Below, in pieces: positions 6,910 through 12,979 of a stretch of 14,593 bases of DNA. A program made the position numbers and the translations under genes. The stretch spans positions 1-14,593 of the forward strand of contig JAFGXK010000261.1 of the NCBI GenBank assembly GCA_016936695.1, in the 5' to 3' direction. The DNA comes from Bacteroidales bacterium. GTDB taxonomy: Bacteria; Bacteroidota; Bacteroidia; Bacteroidales; VadinHA17. Under the pieces are notes generated by a model that saw only the letters and a list, made by a program, of their open reading frames with translations, searched no databases and was not told the origin of the DNA. Within the stretch, counting starts at the first letter, position 1, and each line of letters opens with the position of its first letter.

Positions 6910-7689
6910 TCAGAAGGTCAATATGTCGCCGGTCCGGACCTGTTTTATTCCGAAGGCATCATAGAATGCCGACAGAGCTGGCAGTTCAGTGCAATGCGAG
7001 GGGAGAATGTGCCTGACCTTGTTTGCCCTCAGATAGTTAATGGTTTCCATTGTCTGGCGGTCAACCTTTTTCAGGTGGAAGCCGCCCATTATTCCGCAAA
7101 TCTGTTCCTGTCCGCTTACTTTCTTAGCATGCTCAAGGGTATTGACTATACCTGAATGACCGCATCCAGTAATCACAAATAAACCCTCCTTCATCAACAG
7201 TGCAATGGCACTGTCGTCTTCAACATAGTCAGGAGTCCCGTTATCCAGTGCAAACGGGGTGCTTAAAGATTCAAAATCAGTGAGTCGGGGTATTCCGCCC
7301 AGGAAAATGATGTTTTCTGCTATGGTGAACGGACCATCGGAAGTCTGAAGGCTGAACCTGGCGGATAATTCATCTGAGGTATACTTCAGGCCTATGTATG
7401 TATGATCGTGCTTCCTGAACCTTGCGGAGAAACATCCGGGATGGCATATCAACTTTCCACCGCCAAGATGGCCCAATCCGTTCCCGTGGTCAAAATGACC
7501 ATGGCTCAGGACTATCATGTCCGCATCCTCAGGATTGACGCCCATGATTTCAGCATTTTTCAGAAACAGGTCGCTCTGCCCGGTATCAAATAACAGCTTT
7601 TTGCCATCAAACTCAATAAGATACGACAGGCCGTGTTCCGCCTGGCAAGATGATCCTGCATGATTGTCGGTGAGGACTGATATCTTCAT
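6910..7689 (-). CDS. Metallo-beta-lactamase-fold metal-dependent hydrolase (COG1237 type)
   Basis: The protein has 259 residues and no signal peptide, so it is cytoplasmic. The di-metal signature LSHGHFDHGNGL gives H63, H65, D67 and H68; further ligand candidates are GCGHSG (H178), MGGFHL (H205) and SHCTEL (H232, next to C233). This pattern is that of COG1237, which database records often call 7,8-dihydropterin-6-yl-methyl-4-(beta-D-ribofuranosyl)aminobenzene 5'-phosphate synthase-like; the name comes from methanopterin biosynthesis and probably does not give the role in a bacterium. The gene is divergent from the DUF4405 gene, sharing a 103-base intergenic region with operator 2 between two -7 boxes. 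No terminator is obvious before the DUF5320 promoter, but each gene appears to have its own promoter. Confidence 0.88.
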   Translation of the reverse strand: MKISVLTDNHAGSSCQAEHGLSYLIEFDGKKLLFDTGQSDLFLKNAEIMGVNPEDADMIVLSHGHFDHGNGLGHLGGGKLICHPGCFSARFRKHDHTYIGLKYTSDELSARFSLQTSDGPFTIAENIIFLGGIPRLTDFESLSTPFALDNGTPDYVEDDSAIALLMKEGLFVITGCGHSGIVNTLEHAKKVSGQEQICGIMGGFHLKKVDRQTMETINYLRANKVRHILPSHCTELPALSAFYDAFGIKQVRTGDILTF

Positions 7690-7702
7690 AGTGATTTTTA
7701 TT

Positions 7703-7710
7703 CAAATTTA
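7703..7710 (-). promoter_or_regulatory. Bacteroidota -7 promoter box of the metallo-hydrolase gene
   Basis: The minus strand reads TAAATTTG, a full TAnnTTTG match 13 bases before the ATG. The shared operator lies 16-34 bases upstream of it, over the -33 region. The implied leader is very short, so the true start point may be a few bases different. Confidence 0.45.
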
Positions 7711-7726
7711 ACCCAAATAATTTTTT

Positions 7727-7744
7727 AATGAACCAATGTTCATT
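7727..7744. promoter_or_regulatory. Operator palindrome 2, shared by divergent metallo-hydrolase and DUF4405 genes
   Basis: AATGAAC-CAAT-GTTCATT has perfect 7-base arms and the same 4-base spacing as palindrome 1. It abuts the + strand -7 box at 7745-7752 and covers the minus-strand -33 region, so one bound dimer could control both directions. An extra half-site GTTCATAA sits at 7761-7768 near the expected + strand start point. Confidence 0.68.
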
Positions 7745-7752
7745 TAAATTTG
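7745..7752 (+). promoter_or_regulatory. Bacteroidota -7 promoter box of the DUF4405 gene
   Basis: TAAATTTG is a full TAnnTTTG match 40 bases before the ATG at 7793, immediately next to operator 2. A T-rich run at 7721-7726 lies at about the -33 position but is not a clear TTTG. Confidence 0.6.
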
Positions 7753-7792
7753 CTCTTCTTGTTCATAAAGATAGTCTTTAAATTATTATGCG

Positions 7793-8545
7793 ATGAAAAA
7801 CTGGAACAGGATCAAACCGAAATTCAACCTTGTCATCGACTTCATCATGATGTTAGTTATGATGGCTGTTGCAGGACTGGGATTCCTGATGAAATTTGTC
7901 CTTCTTCCCGGTTACAAGGTTAATGAAGTATACGGTACTGAAGCAGAGTTGTACTTCTGGGGACTTGACCGTCATCAATGGGGAGCCATTCATCTTTACC
8001 TTGCTCTCTTTCTTGTTTTCCTTTTGATTCTGCACATTGTTTTTCACTGGGATATGATATTGTGCATCTTCCGTCAGATGGTAAGTACCAGTGCAATACG
8101 TGTGACTTTTTTGGTTATCATCGGTTTGCTGAGTCTTTTTCTTGCACTTGCACCGGTATTTGTAAAACCTGAAGTCGCACAGCTTGAGAGAAAACATCAA
8201 CGAAACCGTGTTATAGATGTGCAGTCAGCCCCGTATATGGAGGCTGTTGATGAAGCTTTGCCTGCAACTCCCGTGCGACCTGTATCTCCTGCAGGAACCA
8301 ATGAATCCGATCTCGAATACAACCACCACCGTCACCAGAATATTGACATTGTTGTTGACGGTACAATGACACTTGGCGAAGTATCTGAAAAATATGGCGT
8401 GGGCGTTGATGAACTGGCAAAATCTATCGGCGTGCCTGCAGAATATGCAAATGAACGACTTGGCAGGCTGAGAAAGAGGTATGATTTTGAGATGGATGAC
8501 CTCAGGACGTATATTCTGAGGCAGAAGAATAGTGACAAAGAATAG
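7793..8545 (+). CDS. DUF4405 membrane protein, probable b-type haem protein, with C-terminal soluble domain
   Basis: The protein has 250 residues. Three membrane segments are visible at about 13-36, 64-85 and 103-123, with histidines 61, 67, 81 and 85 in or near the second. This is the pattern of DUF4405 proteins, which resemble small cytochrome b561-like subunits, so haem binding is likely but not shown. After a linker rich in Pro, His and Ala (125-190, including NHHRHQN) comes a small helical domain, GTMTLGEVSEKYGVGVDELA to about residue 246, that I have seen at the tails of other redox membrane proteins. The gene stands alone, shares operator 2 with the divergent metallo-hydrolase, and its stop codon is followed at once by a heptamer repeat array. 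It could pass electrons between the quinone pool and the cluster system (inference). Confidence 0.8.
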   Translation: MKNWNRIKPKFNLVIDFIMMLVMMAVAGLGFLMKFVLLPGYKVNEVYGTEAELYFWGLDRHQWGAIHLYLALFLVFLLILHIVFHWDMILCIFRQMVSTSAIRVTFLVIIGLLSLFLALAPVFVKPEVAQLERKHQRNRVIDVQSAPYMEAVDEALPATPVRPVSPAGTNESDLEYNHHRHQNIDIVVDGTMTLGEVSEKYGVGVDELAKSIGVPAEYANERLGRLRKRYDFEMDDLRTYILRQKNSDKE

Positions 8546-8629
<84 letters not shown>

Positions 8630-8681
8630 TTAGTTTTGCCGCGAACCGTATGCCCATTCTTATTTCATCAGAATATTTATC

Positions 8682-8710
8682 GTAAAACAATATCCCGCTT
8701 ATTGTTTTAC
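8682..8710. terminator. AT-rich hairpin between convergent genes, probable bidirectional terminator
   Basis: GTAAAACAATA (8682-8692) and TATTGTTTTAC (8700-8710) form a perfect 11-base stem around a 7-base loop TCCCGCT. It lies between the 3' ends of the DUF4405 gene and the DUF134 gene, the expected place for a shared terminator. The stem is AT-rich and no long T tract follows on either strand, so efficiency is uncertain. Confidence 0.55.
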
Positions 8711-8767
8711 AATAAGAAATTTACCTGAAACGATATGATTTTAAGGAGTTTTACCTTTTGCTTTGTA

Positions 8768-9175
8768 TCAGGCGGGTTTATCATCGAGCTGAATGATATT
8801 GTCCGAATCACAATTTTTGCATGTTGTTACGGGCTCTCCGGTTACCATTGTTTCATGGCACTCCTCACACCTGTACCAGTAATCATCGGTGATAAATGTA
8901 CCGCCCTGGATGATGATTGCTTTTCCTTCAACAAACGCTTTGGCTATGTTTTTACGGGCTTTGTCGTAAAGCCTGGTGAAAGTCGGCCTTGAAATGTTCA
9001 TTTTTTGAGCGGCTTCTTCCTGAGTCAGATCCTCATAGTCAGCCAGCCGCAACGCCTCAAACTCCTCATAAAGAAGATTGACTGACTCAAGTTCGCGCAT
9101 AGGTACCCCAAAAGGTTTGAATCCTTCCATCGATGGAGGTGTGTTGATCCTTCTGAATCTTCTTCTGTTGGGCAT
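8768..9175 (-). CDS. DUF134 (UPF0251, COG1342) predicted DNA-binding protein with zinc ribbon
   Basis: The protein has 135 residues from the ATG at 9175. A start at 9280 would add 35 residues (35 codons) unlike the family and place operator 3 inside the gene, so MPNRRRFRRI, which matches the usual DUF134 N-terminus, was chosen. Residues 50-73 (LTQEEAAQKMNISRPTFTRL) are a sigma70-region-4-like helix-turn-helix. Cysteines 103, 106, 119 and 122 (CEEC and CKNC) form a C-terminal zinc ribbon. Family members accompany NifX/ORP-like, DUF5320 and ferredoxin-MinD genes in anaerobes and are thought to be regulators. It has its own -7 box and an operator-like palindrome about 90 bases before the start, so autoregulation is plausible. 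It is the only obvious transcription factor in the window. Confidence 0.9.
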   Translation of the reverse strand: MPNRRRFRRINTPPSMEGFKPFGVPMRELESVNLLYEEFEALRLADYEDLTQEEAAQKMNISRPTFTRLYDKARKNIAKAFVEGKAIIIQGGTFITDDYWYRCEECHETMVTGEPVTTCKNCDSDNIIQLDDKPA

Positions 9176-9219
9176 CCTGAAAAATATAAATACTGCTGAC
9201 CATTCATTACCGGCCGATA

Positions 9220-9227
9220 CAAATTTA
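9220..9227 (-). promoter_or_regulatory. Bacteroidota -7 promoter box of the DUF134 gene
   Basis: The minus strand reads TAAATTTG, a full TAnnTTTG match 44 bases before the chosen ATG at 9175, which supports that start. Operator 3 lies 36 bases upstream of this box, further away than at the other two sites. Confidence 0.55.
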
Positions 9228-9263
9228 ATCACTTTATTGAAGGGTATCCATAAAAAGTGATAA

Positions 9264-9280
9264 AATGAACTTCTGTTCAT
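9264..9280. promoter_or_regulatory. Operator palindrome 3, between divergent DUF134 and methyltransferase genes
   Basis: AATGAAC-TTCT-GTTCAT keeps the 4-base spacing and perfect 6-base arms (9265-9280), with the outermost base broken. It lies about -45 to -60 relative to the DUF134 start point and about 108 bases before the methyltransferase ATG. It could act on either gene; the distance from the -7 box differs from the other two sites. Confidence 0.55.
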
Positions 9281-9288
9281 AATGCTAA

Positions 9289-9312
9289 TTGGCTGTATCG
9301 ACTGGCAGCCAA
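9289..9312. promoter_or_regulatory. Second inverted repeat, TTGGCTG-N10-CAGCCAA, in the DUF134/methyltransferase intergenic region
   Basis: Arms 9289-9295 and 9306-9312 are perfect 7-base inverted repeats 10 bases apart. The site could be a hairpin in the methyltransferase leader or another protein-binding site. Just before the methyltransferase, TACCTTCG at 9356-9363 is a near match to the -7 box, so the repeat would lie upstream of that promoter. Confidence 0.35.
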
Positions 9313-9387
9313 CTGAGAATATCGCCAGATAAATACTGCCTTCAGGAATTTATTTTACCTTCGGAAGTTTAAAAAAAAATTATCGTC

Positions 9388-10020
9388 ATGAATGAATTTG
9401 ACATTAAAGCTGAAGCATGGGATAATAACCCGATGCACGTGGAACGGGCTCAGTCAGTTTCCGGGGCGATCAGGGAGCAGATACCGCTTACCAGGCAGAT
9501 GAGAGCCCTTGAGTTTGGCGCAGGAACCGGGATAACCAGCTTTTTTCTAAAGGATGATCTGGGGGAAATTACCCTGATGGACAGCAGCAGGGAGATGTTG
9601 AGAGTGGCTGATGAAAAGATCAGGGCATCCGGGTCGGGTAATCTTAAAACACTTTTTCACGACATGTCGGGAAGGCAGTTTACTGAAAACAGGTTCGACT
9701 TGATATTCAGTCAGATGGTGCTGCACCATATAATCGATGTTGAGGACATAATTTCAAAATTCCATTCCCTGCTTAATCCGGGCGGTTATCTGGCAATAGC
9801 TGACCTTTATCCCGAAGACGGCTCTTTCCACGAAGAAGGATTTGACGGACACAAGGGATTCGATCCGGAAGAATTATCAGGTTTGCTTAAGAGGGCAGGA
9901 TTTGAAAATACAAATTACAGGAAATGCTATACTATCAACAAGAAAACAAGCGAACTGGCGGTTAAGCCCTTCGACCTGTTCCTGCTGGTTGCAAGTCGGC
10001 AACAGAATCAGCATTCGTAA
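9388..10020 (+). CDS. Class I SAM-dependent methyltransferase
   Basis: The protein has 210 residues. Motif I is LEFGAGTGITS (41-51), the acidic end of strand 2 is LMDSSREML (63-71), motif IV is FDLIFSQMVLHHI (103-115), and NPGGYLAIADLYPEDGSFHE (130-149) is the post-IV strand, together a complete Rossmann methyltransferase of the Methyltransf_11/25 type. The acceptor cannot be read from the sequence; the FHEEGFDGHKGFD segment (147-159) probably lines the substrate pocket. It is divergent from the DUF134 regulator and shares its intergenic region, containing operator 3. An ATG start with no clear Shine-Dalgarno is normal for the group. Small-molecule methylation, for example of a chelator, quinone, or metal/metalloid species, is possible but undecided. 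Confidence 0.88.
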   Translation: MNEFDIKAEAWDNNPMHVERAQSVSGAIREQIPLTRQMRALEFGAGTGITSFFLKDDLGEITLMDSSREMLRVADEKIRASGSGNLKTLFHDMSGRQFTENRFDLIFSQMVLHHIIDVEDIISKFHSLLNPGGYLAIADLYPEDGSFHEEGFDGHKGFDPEELSGLLKRAGFENTNYRKCYTINKKTSELAVKPFDLFLLVASRQQNQHS

Positions 10021-10038
10021 GCGGCTGTAAATAAATCC

Positions 10039-10248
10039 TTACTGCGACTTCTTGCTGAGGGTATTGATACCAAACAACATATAGAGCGGGCAAACTCCTA
10101 TCAGGCTTGTTACTGCCAGGATCATGGCCACTATAATAAGCACAAGTGCCATTGTACCTGAAATCACGTTCGTGAAATAGAGCAGAAGGATGATGGCCGC
10201 AACCACCAGTCTCACTGCCTTGTCGATTGTTCCGATGTTCTTTTTCAT
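10039..10248 (-). CDS. DUF2892 small membrane protein (YgaP transmembrane-domain-like)
   Basis: The protein has 69 residues from the ATG at 10248; an upstream ATG at 10287 would add 13 residues unlike the family. Two membrane helices at about 10-27 and 29-50 follow the start MKKNIGTIDKAVRLVVAA, and the C-terminus has the family signature GVCPLYMLFGIN. DUF2892 is the membrane part of the rhodanese YgaP and is often encoded next to thioredoxins and sulfurtransferases in sulfur or redox clusters. Here it is 105 bases downstream of an exported thioredoxin on the same strand; with no hairpin of normal geometry between them, co-transcription is possible. Confidence 0.85.
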   Translation of the reverse strand: MKKNIGTIDKAVRLVVAAIILLLYFTNVISGTMALVLIIVAMILAVTSLIGVCPLYMLFGINTLSKKSQ

Positions 10249-10284
10249 CCGTATATAATTTAATTTAAAGGTCGGATGGAACCG

Positions 10285-10339
10285 CAAATGATTGAAGGTT
10301 AATTATATTCATTATTGTTTGTGTGTTGTCAATCATTTG
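10285..10339. repeat. Long-loop inverted repeat CAAATGATTG / CAATCATTTG
   Basis: Perfect 10-base arms at 10285-10294 and 10330-10339 are separated by 35 AT-rich bases in the gap between the thioredoxin and DUF2892 genes. The loop is long for a terminator and no T run follows on the minus strand. It could be a pair of binding half-sites or chance. Confidence 0.3.
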
Positions 10340-10353
10340 GGTTTCATAAGTTT

Positions 10354-10818
10354 CTATTTTGTGATCTTTAGTACTTCTGAAATGGCCTGTTCAAGACTCT
10401 CTTTAGGAAGAGCTCCCATGGCTACCTGAGGCGAACCTTCCACCGGAATGAAAAGGATGGTTGGCAGTCCGGTTATTCCCAGGTTCTGGGCAAGAGCTTT
10501 CTCCTTTTCGGTGTCAACCTTGTAAACATCTATCCTGCCTTCATATTCCCTTGCAATCTCTTCGATGAGCGGTGACAACTGCCTGCAGGGAGCACACCAG
10601 TCTGCATAAAAATCTATTATCACAGGCTTTTTGCCCGAAAACTTCCATTCCTTTTCAGTTTCATAGTCGAATATGACTTTTTTGAATTCGTCATTGGTAA
10701 GCTGAGCCACGCCTTTCCCCTGTTCCGGAACAACAGCTGCTCCAGCAGGCTGATCGGCCCTGCATTCGCTGAAGAGCAGGGGGAACATTATAAGTATGGA
10801 GAAAATTATTCTTTTCAT
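10354..10818 (-). CDS. Exported thioredoxin-fold protein
   Basis: The protein has 154 residues. An N-terminal basic and hydrophobic stretch (MKRIIFSILIMFPLLFSEC) directs export; C19 could be lipidated but E at position -1 makes the lipobox poor. The thioredoxin domain spans about 45-150, with the active site WCAPC at 74-78 (C75 and C78), the preceding IIDFYAD strand and the cis-proline GLPTILFIP near 118-126. The intact CAPC motif argues for a true thiol-disulfide reductase or oxidase in the periplasm. It sits 55 bases after the DUF6132 gene and before the DUF2892 gene, a redox grouping seen in other Bacteroidota. Confidence 0.9.
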   Translation of the reverse strand: MKRIIFSILIMFPLLFSECRADQPAGAAVVPEQGKGVAQLTNDEFKKVIFDYETEKEWKFSGKKPVIIDFYADWCAPCRQLSPLIEEIAREYEGRIDVYKVDTEKEKALAQNLGITGLPTILFIPVEGSPQVAMGALPKESLEQAISEVLKITK

Positions 10819-10873
10819 TTTTTTCTGTTTTTTGTTTGTGTTATTCTCTGTAATGGATCTTATTACTTAAAAA

Positions 10874-11131
10874 TTATTCCGTTTTTCCCTTATCACTTTT
10901 TCCCCATGGAGAACCAAACAGGAGGTAACCCAGAAGAGCCCCCATGATTATGCTTCCGTAAGGTGAGCTTGTGATGGGGCAGGTTCCTGAGTTGCATCCG
11001 ATGAAATAATAGTAAAGATATCCGCCGAAACCTCCTGCTGCTATGCCAAGAAATGGTCTCCAGAATTTCCATGATCTGAAAAAATCCCTGGCTGATTTCG
11101 GTCCCTGAGCGGTAGTGGTGTCGGTAGTCAT
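10874..11131 (-). CDS. DUF6132 family small membrane protein
   Basis: The protein has 85 residues. A central hydrophobic region (26-45) is followed by the family signature FIGCNSGTCPITSSPYGS (43-60) with two cysteines C46 and C51, then a second hydrophobic segment GSIIMGALLGYLLFG (59-73). The two cysteines next to a membrane face suggest a thiol or metal redox role; no function is established. It is the first gene of the probable DUF6132-thioredoxin-DUF2892 run, with a TAnnTTTG box upstream. Confidence 0.82.
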   Translation of the reverse strand: MTTDTTTAQGPKSARDFFRSWKFWRPFLGIAAGGFGGYLYYYFIGCNSGTCPITSSPYGSIIMGALLGYLLFGSPWGKSDKGKTE

Positions 11132-11153
11132 ATCCTTTGCTTTTTTATGATGG

Positions 11154-11161
11154 CAAATTTA
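11154..11161 (-). promoter_or_regulatory. Bacteroidota -7 promoter box of the DUF6132-thioredoxin run
   Basis: The minus strand reads TAAATTTG, a full TAnnTTTG match 22 bases before the ATG at 11131. The expected -33 region is AT-rich without a clear TTTG. Confidence 0.5.
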
Positions 11162-11204
11162 AAAAGAAATTTTTAATAAATCGCTATAGTATCACCTAAA
11201 TCTT

Positions 11205-11233
11205 TTTGATATCACTTCATTTTTTTATCTTTG
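11205..11233 (+). promoter_or_regulatory. Bacteroidota -33/-7 promoter of the zinc-ribbon gene
   Basis: TTTG at 11205-11208 and TATCTTTG at 11226-11233 are separated by 17 bases, matching the TTTG and TAnnTTTG elements of Bacteroidota sigma factors. The ATG follows 19 bases after the -7 box, so the leader is short. Confidence 0.6.
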
Positions 11234-11252
11234 CGGGCAGAAAGCGTTGCTT

Positions 11253-11687
11253 ATGGGTGCAATATTCAATAAGGAACTTTCGGAGGAGCAGCTATCGGAG
11301 CTTTTCAAGAGTGATGATAAATGCCTCGGGTTCCTTGCCTCGGTGAAATGGGAAGACGGGTTTGTCTGCCGGAAATGCGGTAATACCAACTATTGTCATG
11401 GGAAGACGCCTTATTCACGTCGTTGCACCAGATGCAAAACAGAAGAATCGGCTACTGCGGGAACCATATTCCACAACTGCAAATTCCCTTTGCACAAGGC
11501 ATTTTACATTGCATATAATGTCTGCAGGGGAAAGGAGGAGCTATCAACCTATGAGTTTGCCAGACGCCTGTCGATCAGGCAGATGACATGCTGGAATTTC
11601 AGGAAGAAGATAACAGAGGCAATCAGTAAAATGGAGGATCTCACTGAAAACGAGAGAGAATCATTAATTAAACTGTCGGGTGACTGA
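11253..11687 (+). CDS. Standalone IS1595-type transposase zinc-ribbon protein (no catalytic domain)
   Basis: The protein has 144 residues from the ATG at 11253; a TTG at 11247 is a less likely start. The N-terminal helix resembles the IS1595/ISXO2 transposase start. A zinc ribbon follows (CRKC and CTRC pairs, roughly residues 36-61). GTIFHNCKFPLHKAFYIAYN and a helix-turn-helix-like segment STYEFARRLSIRQMTCWNFR complete the DNA-binding part. The DDE-type ISXO2 catalytic domain that normally follows is absent, and the frame ends cleanly with TGA rather than a frameshift. I saw no terminal inverted repeats. It is either a remnant of an insertion sequence or a domesticated DNA-binding protein; its own good promoter and intact frame favour the latter. 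Confidence 0.78.
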   Translation: MGAIFNKELSEEQLSELFKSDDKCLGFLASVKWEDGFVCRKCGNTNYCHGKTPYSRRCTRCKTEESATAGTIFHNCKFPLHKAFYIAYNVCRGKEELSTYEFARRLSIRQMTCWNFRKKITEAISKMEDLTENERESLIKLSGD

Positions 11688-11697
11688 ATCCTGTCTT

Positions 11698-12639
11698 CTA
11701 AAACTTAAGATCCCTTGAAAGATTAAGAGAAAGGCCGTAATTGGCAGCCAGCTGGGTGCCGTTGAAATACTGGAAAACAGGGATGTCGCACATTAGTGAG
11801 ATGTTCCACAGTTCTGCGATGGTCCAGACTATCTGAGGGGAAGTGTAGAATATTGTGCTGCCCGATGATTCCTTCCATCCGTTGACTGTTTTGTCCCTGC
11901 TCCTTGTCTCATTCCTGACCTGAAGTATAGCTGTCCAGTCACCCCTAAGCCAGGGCAGCATAAGATGTCTGGAATAGAACAATGACGTAAAGACGGATGT
12001 TCCGAGCCTGTAATCCTGCCTGTTTCTGGCATTGATTTCCAGTCTTGAAGTCAGGAAATACCGGGTGCCGGTCGAAGGTAATTCTTTAACCATAAATAAC
12101 TGGGCAACTCCGCCATAGGAGCCCACTGTGGGTTGTACCTCGACCGGGAGTTCTACTCCGTTACGTACCTGGGGCAAGGTTGAGAATGGTATTTTGGGGC
12201 CAAGGCTTGCTGAAATGAAGAAGCGCTTTTCGTTGTTTTTCAGGATGCTGTATTTCGCAGAAATTACCGCATTTGAGAATCCCCTTCCTACCAGGGAATA
12301 TGAAGGCTCCAGGTTGTAATTCTGTGTCTTGTTGAAAAAATATCCAAGCTCAGTCTCAATGGTCAGCTTATCTGCCAAACCATAACCTATGATGGCACCT
12401 GCATAATTGTAGTTTGCATTTCTTATCAGGTTGAAATCGGACAGATGGCTTCCTTCGAAATAGCGGTCGCCATAATTGTAGCGGTAAAATGCGATTAATC
12501 TTACGGAATTGGGTTCCAGTACCAGGAGATTATTTGATCCTCCCACGGGATTTACCGAGGAAAGACATTGGGAATCTGATCTTTCTGTGGGGAAAAAAGC
12601 CAGAATAACAAGAATCAATATATATCTATTTAACAACAA
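11698..12639 (-). CDS. Outer-membrane beta-barrel protein of unknown function
   Basis: The protein has 313 residues. A signal peptide is visible (MLLNRYILILVILAFFPTER, cleavage near SDSQ). The mature protein has regular alternating amphipathic strands rich in Tyr and Asn and ends in LNLSRDLKF with the terminal phenylalanine typical of outer-membrane barrels. A conserved-looking start, NPVGGSNNLLVLEPNSVRLI then FYRYNYGDRYFEGS, recalls a Bacteroidota family often labelled transporter or hypothetical; no specific substrate can be named. Its start overlaps the preceding lipoprotein gene by 14 bases, so it is translationally coupled and the last gene of a four-gene exported-protein operon. Confidence 0.78.
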   Translation of the reverse strand: MLLNRYILILVILAFFPTERSDSQCLSSVNPVGGSNNLLVLEPNSVRLIAFYRYNYGDRYFEGSHLSDFNLIRNANYNYAGAIIGYGLADKLTIETELGYFFNKTQNYNLEPSYSLVGRGFSNAVISAKYSILKNNEKRFFISASLGPKIPFSTLPQVRNGVELPVEVQPTVGSYGGVAQLFMVKELPSTGTRYFLTSRLEINARNRQDYRLGTSVFTSLFYSRHLMLPWLRGDWTAILQVRNETRSRDKTVNGWKESSGSTIFYTSPQIVWTIAELWNISLMCDIPVFQYFNGTQLAANYGLSLNLSRDLKF

Positions 12640-12970
12640 TGTAGATTTCTTTTTTCAGGGAGGCATTGTTTCCATCCTTTACGGTACATGTAATCTTGTT
12701 TTTGCCGGATTGGCAGGGTGAGGCGGTATATACCACTTCCGACCCTTTTCCAAGGATATCTCCTGCAGTTGCGGTCCAATAGTAACTCAGGCTGTAACCC
12801 GTCGCGACGGCAATTATCTTTGTTGATTCACCCGATTCTATAGTATCCCTCTCAGCTGTAAGCGATGAAAAAGCAAGAGGTTCCAGCGGGTCGCCTTCGT
12901 CATCCGTATTTTCCCCGGAACATGAAACCAGCAAAGCTAACATTATGGTCAGATATGTCAGGTATTTCAT
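12626..12970 (-). CDS. Small lipoprotein with one Ig-like/PKD-like domain
   Basis: The protein has 114 residues. The signal MKYLTYLTIMLALLVSC has a good lipobox (LVSC, C17), followed by an acidic linker (GENTDDEGD) as in Bacteroidota surface-exposed lipoproteins. The rest (about 33-113) is one beta-sandwich: LTAERDTIESGESTKIIAVA, SYYWTATAGDI, and CTVKDGNNASLKKEIYIVV, typical of PKD/Ig-like folds. Two cysteines (in ASPCQSGKNKITCTV) may form a disulfide. It probably acts at the cell surface as a partner of the barrel encoded by the overlapping next gene (inference). Confidence 0.75.
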   Translation of the reverse strand: MKYLTYLTIMLALLVSCSGENTDDEGDPLEPLAFSSLTAERDTIESGESTKIIAVATGYSLSYYWTATAGDILGKGSEVVYTASPCQSGKNKITCTVKDGNNASLKKEIYIVVK

Positions 12971-12979
12971 TATTTATAT

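Noticed and set aside
7761..7768. GTTCATAA considered as a fourth operator
   Set aside because: No matching ATGAAC arm is found at the 4-base spacing, so it is only a half-site.
8735..8992. 85-residue + strand open frame near the DUF134 3' end
   Set aside because: It is antisense to the zinc-ribbon and HTH coding region of DUF134, whose family match is clear.
9176..9280. Longer start (ATG at 9280) for the DUF134 gene
   Set aside because: It would put the -7 box and operator 3 inside the coding region, and the added residues are unlike DUF134 N-termini.
11247..11687. Zinc-ribbon gene considered as a complete insertion sequence
   Set aside because: No catalytic domain, no terminal inverted repeats and no target-site duplication were seen.
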